From NCBI RefSeq assembly GCF_000702725.1, contig NZ_JNJI01000005.1, positions 1 through 64,000 on the forward strand: DNA of 64,000 bases, written 5' to 3'. The notes below the pieces were generated by a model. It worked only from the letters and a program-made list of their open reading frames with translations, was not told the DNA's origin and did no database searches. Position 1 is the first letter of the stretch. Each line of letters starts with the position of its first letter. Origin of the DNA: Mesoplasma photuris ATCC 49581. Lineage in GTDB: Bacteria; Bacillota_I; Bacilli_A; Mycoplasmatales; Mycoplasmataceae. Below, piece after piece: positions 35,017 to 48,223 of the stretch. The position numbers and the translations under genes were made by a program.

Positions 35017-36099
35017 ATGTTACAAAATATTTTTAAAAAAAGAGAAAAAGATTTTCCTCCAAAAAAAGTAAAAAGCGATCTTAAAACAAGAATTAATTCG
35101 GCAATAGTTTTAGGTGTTGTTATTGTAATTTATCTAACAATGTCTACCCTACACACGGAGTTACAAAGAGGTATTAATGTTAACCCTGATGCTGTTTTAG
35201 CTTTTGGTTGAATTTTTATTATTTTAACTTGAGCTTTATTAGCTGGTAGTTTATTCGAACTTTCACGAGCTTTAGGAATTAAAAAATGATATCACTTTGC
35301 AGCTATTATACTTGGTGGTTTGGCATTATTTATTTGACCGTTTGGTCAAAAAGAAGCTTCACTAAAAATATTTTTGTATAATTCTTTTGATTTAAATATT
35401 TTTAATAAAATGTCCAAATTTTGAGTTATAGCACTGATTGGAATTATTTATATTTCTGTATTGATGTTGATTTCTTTTATGGCAAATAAAAAAGATTGAA
35501 TTAAAAAAGGTTTAATTTTAGTTTTTGTTTCATTATTAATGATAAGTGCATTAAAAGGTTTTGAAACAATGGCTTTATCATTTGGGGTTGAACCACTAAA
35601 TTTATCAGATAGTGGAAATTCTCCAACATATTCTTTCACAAGTATTATTTGAGTTTGATCAACAATCATCTTGACAGATTCATTTGCATACTTGGGTGGT
35701 CGTAAATTCGGTAAAAATTTATTAGCCCCAAACATCAGTCCTAAAAAAACTTGAGAAGGAGCTTTAATTGGAACTGGTGTGGCAACGATAATTGGATTCC
35801 TTTTTGCTTTCCTATTATTTTTCTTCTCAGATACTAAAGAATATTCACCACTATATGGAATCTTCCAAAATGAATCAATTGGACTTGCATTCGTAGTATT
35901 CTTCTTAATGACATTGATGATTTCAATTGTTGGTCAAATGGGTGACTTATTATTTAGTGCAATCAAACGTTATGTTGGGATTAAAGATTATTCAAAATTA
36001 ATACCAGGTCATGGTGGAATTTTAGATAGAATGGATTCTTTCTACTTAGTTTTCTTTATTATGTTTATAATGACAATTATTTGAGGATATACAATTTAA
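35017..36099 (+). CDS. cdsA: phosphatidate cytidylyltransferase
   Basis: Membrane enzyme making CDP-diacylglycerol from phosphatidate and CTP. 360 residues with about eight membrane segments and the family signature [20 protein letters not shown] followed by GILDRMDSF close to the C-terminus; [13 protein letters not shown] is the earlier conserved loop. The N-terminal 25 residues are basic and cytoplasmic. GGAGG precedes the start. Like in many Firmicutes it is followed by the RseP-type protease gene. Confidence 0.94.
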
Positions 36100-36119
36100 T
36101 TTAAAAAGGAGATCGTCTT

Positions 36120-37358
36120 ATGGAAGTTGGAATAATTATCGCTGGTTTCATTATTGGAATTTTAGTTGTATTATTCTTAGTTTTAGTCCATGAGTTCGGT
36201 CATTTTTTATTAGCTAAATTAGCGAAAGCTTATGTATATGAGTTTGCAGTCGGTTTTGGTCCAAGACTTTTCACTTTTAAAGGTAAAGAAACTTGATATT
36301 CAATTCGTTTAATTCCTCTTGGAGGTTATGTATGAATTGCATCAGATAAATCTGAACCTCCTAAAGGTAGAGAAGATTTAGCAGATACAATTCCAGATGA
36401 AAGAAAAATGGATTATGCTAAACGTTGAAAAAAAGCATTTTTTATCATATCTGGTCCAGTAGTAAACTTTTTATTAGCGGCATTTATTATTACAACAACT
36501 TTAATGGCATCAATGTACAAACCTGATGATATGTCTTTTTATGGACAAAGATTTTCTAACGATAGTGTTGCATTAAAAATGATTCAAACTGTTGATTCAG
36601 AGTATAAGTCTGAAGATCAAACATATGCTATTACTGAGTGAAACTATAAACTTGGTATTTATGAACATTCTGCAAACACAGATCTTTATGATGTAAATCA
36701 AGCAAAAGCAAAAGATTATGAAACAATTGTTTATAATTTTAAAAATGAATTTGATTTAGTTGATTGAAATACATTAACTATAGAAGATATAAATGAAATT
36801 GAATTATCAATTTCATTTAAACCGATTGATAAAGTTTCAGGAGCATTTATTGGTACAACTAATGAAGAAATAACTGTATCTTTAAAAGATAATCCGATAC
36901 TTAAAGAAGAATTCATCAAAAAAATTACTAATGATAAAAAAGTTTCTATTGGAATAACAGCGCCGTATAGATATTTTAAAAATACAACCGAAGCTTATGG
37001 TTATGGTTGAAAAGAAACGGCTAATCAATCAATTAGTTTAATTAAGGGAATTGGACAACTATTTACCGGTAATTTTGATGCGTTATCAGGACCTGTAGGA
37101 ATGGCTAACCAAACTGCAAATGTATTAGATTCACCCACTGAATTTTTCTTATATTTTGGAGGAATTAGTGCTAACCTATTTATGTTAAATATGCTTCCGA
37201 TTCCACCATTAGATGGTTATAAATTTTTAGAAAATGCAGTTGAAGCAGCCATTAGAAGAGATTTGAATAAGAAGTATAAATATATTGCATACTCAATTGG
37301 TGCGATTTTATTCATTGGTATATTTGTATTAATAACAATTAAAGATTTAATTATGTAG
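36120..37358 (+). CDS. rseP: RseP/site-2-type membrane metalloprotease (M50)
   Basis: Intramembrane zinc protease of 412 residues. HEFGH (24-28) supplies two zinc ligands and the catalytic glutamate; the third ligand is in PPLDGYKF (D365). The central part between them is the PDZ-containing external region, here divergent; four membrane segments in all. In other bacteria it cleaves anti-sigma factors or remnant signal peptides; the substrate here is unknown. The gene sits between cdsA and polC, a conserved order. Confidence 0.92.
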
Positions 37359-37367
37359 GAGATAAAT

Positions 37368-40300
37368 ATGGAAAAGAAAATCGAACAAGTATTTGAAAAA
37401 TTAAATATTCAAATAGATGATCTTGATTTATCTTATTTTGATGATGCCAAATTAGTAAAAGATATTTATGTATCGCAATCAAAAGAAAAAGGATACATGC
37501 ATATCGAAGTTGCTAACTTTTTACCAATAAGAATATTAAGTAACATTGAAAAAAAATTTAAAAATAATGACTTAGTTACCTTCAAACTATCTTTAACTGT
37601 TAAAAATCAGATTTTAGATAAAGAAATCATTGCTGATTACTTAGAGTTTATTAAAAAGAATAAAGCTCAAGTTAAAGGCGGTTCATGACACATCATATCA
37701 AATGATGGTTTTGAATATGATGTTGATGAAAATAAAATAAAGTTTAATGTTGAATCAAATTCAGAAAAAGAATCCTTGAATTGTGAATTAGAATATTGTT
37801 CAAAAAAAATGCAACAATATGGATTTGAAAATTTAGATTACGAAATCGATGTTAATCATGTATCTGAAGAATATTGAACTAATAAAGAACAAAATTATAA
37901 AGAGCAAGCTTCTAAAAAGGTTGCTGAATATAAAGAATTACAAAATAAATATTCTAATTCTTCGACCTCTTCTATTTTTACAGATAATGGAAAAGCATAT
38001 AAATCTGCTAATTTTGTTAGATTAGATCAACCAACTTATGAATCAATATCAGATCTTGAAAAAGACTCACAAAATGTTGTAATTCATGGAATGGTTATGT
38101 CTTTAGATATTAGAAAAACTAAAGCTGGAAGAAATATGTACACTCTAGGAATTACCGATCATACTTCTTCAATTAAAGCGATGCACTTTGCTCGTGGAGA
38201 AGGACCAACTTTATTTGATGAATTAAATGAAGAAGATAAAACAAAACCAAACGCAAACGAATTAAAAGAACAAAAGGTTTTAAAAGGTGATTGAGTATCA
38301 ATTAAAGGTAAATATTCATATAGTGATTGAGATAAAGATTATGTTTTCATGATTGATAATTTTGCTAAAATTGAAAAAAAAGTAACATCAAGAGTTGATC
38401 ATAATGTTGAAAAACGAGTTGAATTACATACACATACTAAAATGTCTGCAATGGATGCTGTTTCTTCAATTTCAGATTATGTAAAATTAGCAAACAAATG
38501 AAATTGAAATGCAATCGCAATTACTGATCACATAAATGCACAAGCATTTCCAGATGCATATCACGCTATAAAAGCAGTTAATAAATCTAGAGATAAAGAT
38601 AATCAAATGAAGATGATTTATGGTTTAGAAATAAACACGTTAAATGAAGATATTTGATATGTAAAAAATGATAAAGGACAAAACTTAAGAGAAGCTAAAT
38701 TAGTTGTTTTCGATTTAGAAACAACAGGATTAAGTCCTGAATTTGATGAAATTATTGAGTTTGGTGCAGTTGTTTATGATTACAAAACTGGAGAACGTAA
38801 AAAACATGATATTTTAATCAAACCTAAAAACCCATTAAAACAATTCACAAAAGATTTAACTAATATTTCTGATGAAATGTTGAAAAATATGCCTAATATT
38901 GATGAAGCATTTAAAGAAATACGCGAAATCATTAAAGATGGTATTTTAGTAGCTCATAATGCAAACTTCGACTTCAACTTTTTAGATACACTTTCTAAAA
39001 AGTTAGGTTATGGACCTTTAGAAAATACAGTAATTGACACACTTACTTTATCAAGAGCTATATATCCTCAATTGAAGAATTATCGTTTAGGAACCGTTGC
39101 TAAAAAAAATGGTATTGATTACGATGATAAAATTGCTCACCGTGGTGATTATGATGCTGATGTTTTATGTGACATCTATGAACATATGTGATCGGATGTC
39201 AGAAAAAAAATTGATGTTGATATAGATAGTGATTGAAATAAAGTTGCACCATTAACAAATGAAGAAAATATGAATCTTGTAAAAGCAAGAGGATTTCACA
39301 CAACTATTTTAGTTAAAAATAATTTAGGCTTAAAAGAGCTTTATAAATTAATTTCTAAATCACATACAGAAACTTTTTTAGGATCACCAAAAATTTTTAA
39401 ATCTGAATTATTGAAAATTAGAAGTAATGGAAATATTTTATTAGGAACATCTTGTGCAAATGGAGAAATATTTGAATTGGCAAGAACTGGTACTTTGGAA
39501 ATGTTCGAAGCAGCAATTCAAGAATATGATTATATTGAAGTTCAACCAATTTCTGTTTATAAAAATTTATTACAAAATGATTCATTGGATTTGGATGAAT
39601 TAAAAAGAACGATTAAATTAATTATCGACACAGGAATTAAATTTAATAAAATAGTTGTTGCAACAAGTGATGCTCACTATACAGAACCTAATTTAAAAAT
39701 GATTAGAGAAGTGTATATCACTGCTAAGGGTCTTGGTGGAAGAAGACATCCACTTTATGACTTCAAAGGTAGAATAACAGATTATCCTGATCAACACTTA
39801 AGAACAACTCAAGAAATGATTGATGAATTCGAGTGACTAAATAATTCTGATTTAGTAAATGATATAGTTGTTAAAAACACAAATAAAATTGCAAATATGA
39901 TTGATGCGGATATTGCACCAGTAAAAGATGGATTATTTACACCAACTATCGAAAATGTTGATATAAAACTAAGAGATAAATGTTATGAAACAGCCCATGA
40001 ATTTTATGGAGATAATCTTCCTGATATTGTTGTATCTCGTTTAGAAAAAGAATTAGAATCAATTACAAAACACGGTTTTGCTGTTGTATATTGAATTTCT
40101 CATCTATTAGTAAAAAAATCACTAGATGATGGATATTTAGTGGGATCTCGTGGATCGGTTGGTTCTTCTTTTGTAGCTACAATGTCAAACATTACCGAAG
40201 TAAATCCTCTAAGACCACATTATAGATGTACATCATGTAAGTATTCTGATTTTACAACACCACCAGAATTTAAGTGTGGTTATGATTTACCTAAAAAGAA

Positions 40301-41843
40301 TTGTCCTGAATGTGAACAACCTTTAATTGGGGATGGTCATGATATTCCGTTTGAAACATTCTTAGGATTTGATGGAGATAAAGTTCCTGATATTGATTTA
40401 AATTTTTCAGGTGAATATCAACCAACTGCACATAACTTTACTAAAGAAATGTTTGGTGAGAATAATGTATTTAGAGCTGGGACAATATCAACTGTGGCAT
40501 CAAAAACTGCTTTTGGATATGTAAAAGCTTATTTTGAAGAAAAATATTCAGAAGATAATCAACCAAATTATATGGAAACAAACCGTTTGGCTGAACTTGC
40601 TGAAGGTGTTAAACGAACAACTGGTCAACACCCAGGAGGAATAATTATTCTTCCAAGTGAATATGAAATTGAAGATTTCACACCAGTTAACTATCCAGCT
40701 GATGATACTTCATCAAGTTGAAAAACAACACATTTTGATTTCCATTCAATTCACGATAATCTGTTAAAAATGGATATTCTAGGTCACGTTGATCCAACAG
40801 CTTTAAGAATATTAAGAGATATTACTGGAATTGATCCAATTAACATTCCAACAAATGATGAAAGAGTTTATTCTTTATTCTCAACCACACAAGAACTTGG
40901 TGTTCAACCTGATCAAATTTATGGTGAAACAACTGGAGCAATTGGTATTCCAGAATTTGGAACACAATTTGTTAGAGCGATGTTAAGAGACACCAATCCA
41001 AAAACATTTGCTGACTTAGTGCAAATTTCTGGATTATCACATGGTACAGACGTTTACTTGGGTAATGCTAAGGATTTAATCCAAAATGGTCAAGCAGATA
41101 TTTCTTCAGTTATTGGATGTAGAGATGACATTATGGTTTATTTAATGTCTATGGGAATGGATAACTCACTTTCATTTACAATCATGGAATCAGTTCGTAA
41201 AGGTAAGGGTTTAAATTCTAAATGAATTGAGGAAATGAAAAAATGTTCAGTTCCGGATTGATATATTGATTCATGTCAAAAGATTAAATATATGTTCCCT
41301 AAAGCACATGCTACAGCATATGTTTTAATGGCTTATCGTGTTGCTTGATATAAAGTTCATTATCCAACAGAGTACTATGCAACATTCTTATCAACAAGAG
41401 CTGATGCTTTCAATTTAAAAGTTGCATTAAGTGGTTATAATGGAGTTCTTGAAGCAATCAAAGAAATTGATGAGAGATCTAAAAAAGAAAAATTATCTAA
41501 AAAAGATGATGATCTAAGAGTTGTATATGAAATCATGATTGAAATGTATGCACGTGGAATTAAATTTAGAAACATTGACTTTACAAAATCTGCATCAACA
41601 AGATTTGTTGTTGATATTGATGAAGAGGGTAATAAATGAATTGTTCCACCATTCAACATCATTGATTCATTGGGTGAAGCTGCTGCTGAATCAATAATTA
41701 AAGCAAGAGATCTTAAACCAATTTCAAGCGTTACTGATTTGAAACAAAGAACTCAAATTACACAGACTCAGTTAAAGATTTTTGATGAATTAGGAATCAC
41801 TGATGCCTTATCAAGTGATGAACAATTAGCATTTGAATTTTAA
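37368..41843 (+). CDS. polC: DNA polymerase III PolC-type alpha subunit
   Basis: Replicative polymerase of Gram-positive type, 1491 residues. Domain order: N-terminal domain, OB domain near 240 ([15 protein letters not shown]), PHP domain start [14 protein letters not shown], inserted 3'-5' exonuclease [17 protein letters not shown] ... [12 protein letters not shown], second PHP part, zinc finger CTSCKYSDF ... CPEC, catalytic core with [13 protein letters not shown] and GSRGSVGSS, then a helix-hairpin-helix end ([14 protein letters not shown]). Complete and apparently active. It starts 9 bases after rseP. Confidence 0.97.
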
Positions 41844-41873
41844 AAAATGAACCATCTTTGGTTCATTTTTATT
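41841..41873 (+). terminator. terminator after polC (may act in both directions)
   Basis: AAAATGAACCA and TGGTTCATTTT arms, TTTA-rich run after. It overlaps both the stop of polC and, on the other strand, the end of the membrane protein gene, and could serve both. Confidence 0.88.
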
Positions 41874-42609
41874 TATGTAGTTTTAAATAAGTTTTATTAT
41901 TTAATCAAACAAAACCAATTCCTAATAAAGTATGACCACCTATTAAAGCGAAAATTATTGGAACAACAGCATACCAAGTCATAGCATCTGGTGATAAGAA
42001 TCAATATGGAAAGTTTTGATGAGGATCATCAAAACCGTTTGTTTTGAGCATAGCATATCTTATTAGGGCAAATGCAATATAAATACTAATAAAAATTGTA
42101 AATGACCATCACTTAGTTTTAAAATAAGTTTTAATATTTTTGGTTTCAAAATTTAAATAAAAGAAATAAATTATTCCCATTAATATTGGCATAACTAAGT
42201 GTGAGCTGATTGATTTTGATCAATCAGCTCAAGTATCAAGACTGTTTGCAGAATCTACTCCAAAAAATAATTTAGGTAATAACCCAGAAAAATATAAAAT
42301 CATGATTACTAAATTTGATACCATGACAACAGTAGACATATTTTTAATTCCACTAATTTTACTTCTTTTATTTCAATAAAATAATAATATTATGCAATAA
42401 ATCATTGTTAGCATCACTGTTCAATTACTATAATAGCTAAATTGTTGTAAAAAAGAATATTCAAAAGAAAAAGTTGTTATTCCATCAGGATAGTATCATC
42501 CGAAATCTCCGGTGCTTGCATCATAAATTGCTCTAATAAACATTGAAAATAACGATACTATAATGATAGAAGATAAGATGATGTATGGAAGACAACTTTT
42601 AAATTTCAT
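41869..42609 (-). CDS. multi-pass membrane protein, Pr6Pr/DUF1600-like (paralogue)
   Basis: 246-residue membrane protein on the minus strand, hidden from standard-code reading by many UGA codons. About six membrane segments. It shares with the protein at 18307-19233 the ordered pieces FSYYSNWTVML, ISSHLVMPILMG, a late ALIRYAM and HQNFPYWFLSP, so both belong to one family. Function unknown. Two of its tryptophans use UGG, unusual in this window. It points away from guaA and shares a terminator with polC. Confidence 0.75.
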
Positions 42610-42760
42610 GAATACCTATTTCTATTTATTATATTATCTCTTAATAATTTTCTTAAAAATTTAAAATGATAGAATATTTAAAAGATTTTTTACCTTATGC
42701 AATTGAATTAGTTATTGTGTAAGTGTAATATTAATATTAACAAACTAAATATTTTTAAAA

Positions 42761-42820
42761 CTTGTATAAGCCGGTAAATTGGTCCGGTGTCTCTACGTTG
42801 CACCATTGCAAATCTATAAG
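42761..42820 (+). promoter_or_regulatory. variant guanine-type purine riboswitch aptamer
   Basis: P1 forms from CTTGTA (42761-42766) with TATAAG (42815-42820). P2 is CCGG (42771-42774) with CCGG (42784-42787). The junction GTCTCTAC (42789-42796) is nearly identical to the canonical J2/3, keeping U51, and the base before the P1 3' strand is C, the guanine-pairing C74 equivalent. P3 is altered: TTGCA and TGCAA enclose a CCAT tetraloop instead of the usual seven-base loop, so the normal loop-loop contact should be missing. Location before guaA fits guanine control. M. florum is known to carry several such variants. Confidence 0.88.
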
Positions 42821-42823
42821 TCT

Positions 42824-42866
42824 CGTCAGGGAAAGTTTTTTTAATACTTTTTTTGACGTTTTTTTA
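42824..42866 (+). terminator. riboswitch expression platform terminator
   Basis: CGTCA (42824-42828) pairs with TGACG near 42854, with an inner AAAGT/ACTTT stem, and a T7 tract follows. It sits between aptamer and guaA start, so ligand-dependent termination is the likely output. Confidence 0.85.
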
Positions 42867-42886
42867 TTATAAAAAAGGAGAAGGAA

Positions 42887-44431
42887 ATGAAACAAACGCA
42901 AATTATTATTTTAGATTTTGGAAGTCAATATACGCAATTGCTTGCAAGAAGAATTCGTGAACAAAATGTTTTAGCTGAAGTGGTTGATTTTTCAATTAAG
43001 CCTGAAGAATTAAAACAATATCCAAATTTAAAAGGAATCATTTTATCAGGAGGCCCAGCTTCAGTTTATGAAAATGATGCTTATACAATTGATCGAGGTC
43101 TATTAGAAACTAAATTACCTATTCTTGGTGTTTGTTATGGACTACAATTAATCACTCATTTATTTGGTGGAACAGTTGAATTATCAGAAAAACAAGAATT
43201 TGGTAAATCAAAATTGTTTATCGATGATTTAAACTGTAAATTATTTATTGATGTACCAAATGATAAAAATGTTTGAATGTCACATGCTGATCATATTACT
43301 AAACTTCCAGAAAACTTTATTCAAGTTGCTCATTCAGAAAACTCAATTGCTGCAATTAAACATAGTGATAAAGAAATTTATGGAATTCAATTCCATGCCG
43401 AAACAACACATTCAGAATATGGAGCACAAATGCTTGCTAATTTCTTGTTTGAAGTATGTCAAGCTAATAAAGATTGATACGTAAAAGCCTTTATTGAAAA
43501 AGCAATTACAGATATTAAAGAAAAAGTCGATAATCAAAAAGTGATTTTAGGATTAAGTGGTGGAGTTGATTCATCAGTGGCAGCAACTTTAATTTCTAAA
43601 GCAATTGGAAAACAACTAACATGTATTTTTGTTGATACTGGTTTACTACGCAAAAATGAAGGACAACAAGTGATGGAAACATATACTAAAAACTTCGATA
43701 TGAATATCAAAATGGTTGATAGTAGCGAGTTGTTTTATGAAAATTTAAAAGGAATCACAGAACCTGAATCTAAACGTAAAATGATTGGTAAATTATTTAT
43801 TGATGTATTTACCGATGAAGCTAGAAAAATGTCAAAAGATGCTAAATTCTTAGCGCAAGGAACAATCTATCCTGATGTGATTGAATCTTCAAAACAAGGA
43901 CATACTTCAAAAACAATTAAATCTCATCACAATGTTGGTGGATTACCAGAAGACTTAGGATTTGAACTTTTAGAACCTTTGAGAGATCTATTCAAAGATG
44001 AAGTAAGACAAGTTGGTCGTGAATTAGGAATTCCCGACATTATGATTGATCGTCATCCATTCCCAGGACCTGGATTAGGAATCAGGGTAATTGGGGAAGT
44101 GACTAAAGAAAAATGTGATATTTTAAGAGAAGTTGATGATATTTTTATTAAAGCATTACATGAAGAAGGATTATACACAAAAGTTCAACAAGCTCACGTT
44201 GTTTTATTACCAGTTAAAACAGTTGGTGTCATGGGTGATAATAGAACTTATGAATATTTAGCTGCTTTAAGAAGTGTCGATACCGTTGATTTTATGACAG
44301 CAACAGCATCACATTTACCATGAGATTTTTTAGACAGAGTTGTTAATAAAATAATCAATGAAGTAAAACACGTTAACAGAATTGTATATGATGTAACTTC
44401 AAAACCGCCAGGAACAATAGAATGGGAGTAA
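42887..44431 (+). CDS. guaA: GMP synthase (glutamine-hydrolysing)
   Basis: Converts XMP to GMP with glutamine nitrogen. 514 residues. Glutamine amidotransferase domain (about 1-195) with GGPASVYE, the nucleophile in GVCYGLQ and [11 protein letters not shown] with the catalytic histidine and glutamate; then the ATP-pyrophosphatase domain with the SGGVDSS loop and the dimerisation domain ending PPGTIEWE. The final Trp is a rare UGG. Preceded by a riboswitch; guaB follows after 3 bases, so both steps from IMP to GMP are in one unit. Ribosome binding site AAGGAGAAGG. Confidence 0.97.
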
Positions 44432-45574
<1,143 letters not shown>

Positions 45575-45655
45575 TTATTATAGTTATTAAATATAAGCAA
45601 CACTTTCTTTTATTAAAAAAATAGTGTAATATATATTTATAAGATTAATAAATCT

Positions 45656-45681
45656 AAGCAGCCCAAAAGGCTGCTTTCTTA
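45656..45681 (+). terminator. hairpin between guaB and rimP (terminator or leader attenuator)
   Basis: AAGCAGCC (45656-45663) and GGCTGCTT arms around a CAAAA-type loop, then TTCTTATT. It is 24 bases upstream of the rimP start, so a promoter for rimP would have to lie before it. It may end guaB transcription, or act as a leader terminator of the rimP-infB unit. Confidence 0.75.
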
Positions 45682-45704
45682 TTGAACTTACGGAAGGAGA
45701 TTTA

Positions 45705-46202
45705 ATGAAAAACTTTTCAAACATTAAACAAGAAGTCGAAGAAATGACAAATGTGATTTTAAAGAATCACAATTTAAAGGTTTATGAAGTAAATAACTTT
45801 GAGGATTTTGAAAGTGATGTACTACAAATCCTGATTGAAGATGCTATTCAACCAAATAAAGCTTTAGATTTTGATGTTTTAATGAGTGTTAATGAAGCGA
45901 TATCAAATGCAATGGAAAAATTTGATGCAATTATCAAAGACCCATACATGCTAGAAGTTGCTAGTGCGGGTATTGAAAAAAGAATTAGAAGTAAAGAAGA
46001 ATTAGCTAACGCAATTGATCAATATGTTCACTTAGAATTACATAAAGCGATTGCTAATTCAAAAGTAATTGAAGGATTTTTGACAGAATTTAATGTAGAC
46101 ACACAAGAGTTTAAAATTGAATACTTCATCAAAGGTCAAAAGAAAAAATCTTATGTTAAATGAGATGATATATCAGCATGTCGATATGCTGTTAAATTTT
46201 AG
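45705..46202 (+). CDS. rimP: ribosome maturation factor RimP
   Basis: Small-subunit assembly factor, 165 residues. N-terminal alpha/beta domain with VYEVNNFEDFESDVLQILIED in place of the family's L-x-V-E strand, the conserved helix and DPYMLEVASAGIEKRI (family: Y-x-L-E-V-S-S-P-G-x-x-R), then a C-terminal SH3-like domain. The sequence is divergent, but it directly precedes nusA, the classic order. Start behind GGAAGGAG. Confidence 0.88.
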
Positions 46203-46211
46203 GAGGATTGC

Positions 46212-47642
46212 ATGGTAAATGGTGCACAATTATTAGAAGCTATTAATTTAATTGCTTCAGAAAAAAATATTGAAAAAGAATTAGTTATTGAGGCAATCAA
46301 AGAAGGATTTGCTAAAGCATACGAAAGATTTTTTGATACAGAAGCTTGAGTTGAAGTTGAAATCGATGAAAAAGTTGGATCAATCGAAATGTTCCAAGTA
46401 TTAACGGTTGTTAAAACAGTTGAAGATGATTGATTAGAAATTTCAGTTAATGATGCAAATAAAGAATTTGTTCAAGAACACCAAATCGGAGATCAAGTAA
46501 GAAGAAAAATTGAATTCAACACAGAATTTTCTAAATCAGCTGTTGGTCAAGTTGCTCAAATTATTAATCAAAAGATTCGTGGAGCTGAAAGAGCAAAAGT
46601 TTATGATAAATACATTGGTAAAAAAGGTGAAATTATCAGAGGTAAAATCATCGGTATCAACGAACAACAAACTTCGTATTTAGTTGATCTTGATGGAACA
46701 ACTGCTAGTTTATGACATAAAAAAACTATCAACGGTGAAACTTTCAATGTTAATGAATACGTAACTTTATTTATTGAAGAAGTTGAAAGAGATAATAAAT
46801 TTTCACAAGTTATGGTTTCAAGAACAGCTGCTGATTTCTTAGGAAAATTATTAGAAGAGAATGTTCCTGAAATTTTTGATGGAATTATTGAAGTTAAAGC
46901 AGTTTCTCGTGAACCTGGTAAAAGAGCAAAAGTTGCAGTTATGTCACACGATGAATTTGTTGACCCAATTGGATCAGTTGTTGGTTCACATGGTGTTCGT
47001 ATCAACAGTATCTCAAAAGAACTTAAAGGTGAAAAAATTGATGTTGTTAAATGAGATGAAAATGTTATTCAATTCGTAATGAATGCAATGGCACCAGTTA
47101 GAGTTATTTCTGTTTCATACAATGAAGAAGATGGTGAGTGTGATGTAATTGTTCCAAATGAACAATTATCACTTGCAATTGGTAAATCAGGAATTGCTGC
47201 TAGATTAGTTGCGAACTTATTAAAATTAAGAGTTAATATTTTTTCATATGAGAATGCTATAACAGACGGAATTGAAATTTTATGAAATGGTAATATTACT
47301 GAAGCTGAATTATCAGATCCAGAATTCTTAGCAAATGTTAATAGAAGAAAAGAAAAATCAACTACACCAAGAGTTGAAAGACCAAAATTTAACCGTAGAA
47401 ATGATTTTGATGTTGATGCTTTAGCAGCTGCTCAAGCAGATATTTTATTAGATAATGAAATCGAAGAAGAATATGAAGAAATCGATTTCGAAGAATTAGA
47501 AATTGAAGCACCAAAACCTTTATTTGAAGAATCAACTCTTGAATTGAGTGATATTGAGGCTGAATTAGAAGCTCTTGATGAAGAAACTGATAGTGATTTA
47601 TTCGACGAAGATTTAGAAGAATACGACGAGTACTATAAATAG
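46212..47642 (+). CDS. nusA: transcription termination/antitermination factor NusA
   Basis: RNA polymerase-associated factor of 476 residues. N-terminal domain (about 1-135), S1 domain from about 140 (KKGEIIRGKIIGINEQQTSYLV), then KH1 and KH2 (GKRAKVAVMSHDEFVDPIGS, VGSHGVRINSISKEL, LAIGKSGIAARLVANLL). After about residue 350 the tail is long and very acidic (EEEYEEIDFEELEIE ... DEDLEEYDEYY), unlike the short end in Bacillus. Follows rimP with AGGAGG; its stop overlaps the start of ylxR. Confidence 0.96.
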
Positions 47643-47905
47643 TGAAAAAACAAAAAGTTTCATTACGTAGAGATGTTGTTTCAAAACAGTTACTACCTAA
47701 AAATGAACTTATTCGTATAGTAAAGAATAAATCAAATGAAATTTTTATTGATCAAAGCCAAAAAGCTGATGGTCGAGGTGTTTGAATTAAATCTGATATA
47801 GATTCAATCAAAAAAGCACGACAAAAAAATCTCTTATCAAAGGGATTAAAAACGAAATTAAATTTAGACATTTATGATCAATTAGAAAGAGAAATTAATG
47901 GATAA
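47642..47905 (+). CDS. ylxR: YlxR-family RNA-binding protein
   Basis: 87-residue protein starting with GTG that overlaps the last base of the nusA stop. It has the family pattern: SLRRDVVSKQLLPKNELIRIV, FIDQSQKADGRGVWIKSD. YlxR proteins bind RNA and in Bacillus/Clostridium affect RNase P and gene expression. In its usual place between nusA and ylxQ. The GTG start is chosen because the frame contains no earlier in-frame ATG and coupling to nusA is typical. Confidence 0.88.
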
Positions 47906-48197
47906 ACAAAAATTACTAAATGCAATTGGAATGGCTTATGCTTCTAATAATGTAATTTATGGTGCTAAATTATTAGATTTTATTAAAACAAACAAAACTT
48001 CTTTTGTAATCATTGGTTCTAATATGGGACCAAGTCAAAAGAAAAAAATAACAGATAAGTGCATTTCTCATAACATTAAATATGTCGATGATGTATTAAC
48101 GGTTGAAGAATTAGCACAAGCATGTGGAAGAACCACTATTGTATCAGTTGGATTTAATAATTCTAACTTTGTTAAATTAATTAAATCCACTTTATAA
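47898..48197 (+). CDS. ylxQ: L7Ae-family protein (YlxQ)
   Basis: 99-residue RNA-binding protein of the L7Ae/L30e fold, which in this family recognises kink-turn RNA. Matches by LLNAIGMAYASNNVIYGAKLL, SFVIIGSNMGPSQKKKI and LAQACGRTTIVSVGF. Start lies 8 bases inside the end of ylxR; infB follows 26 bases downstream with its own strong binding site. Position in the nusA-infB unit supports the call. Confidence 0.88.
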   Translation: MDKQKLLNAIGMAYASNNVIYGAKLLDFIKTNKTSFVIIGSNMGPSQKKKITDKCISHNIKYVDDVLTVEELAQACGRTTIVSVGFNNSNFVKLIKSTL

Positions 48198-48223
48198 CAA
48201 TATTAAGAAAGGGGAAAAATTAC

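Noticed and set aside
46601-47005. Minus-strand frame opposite nusA
   Set aside because: Shadow of the KH-domain coding region; no supporting signals.
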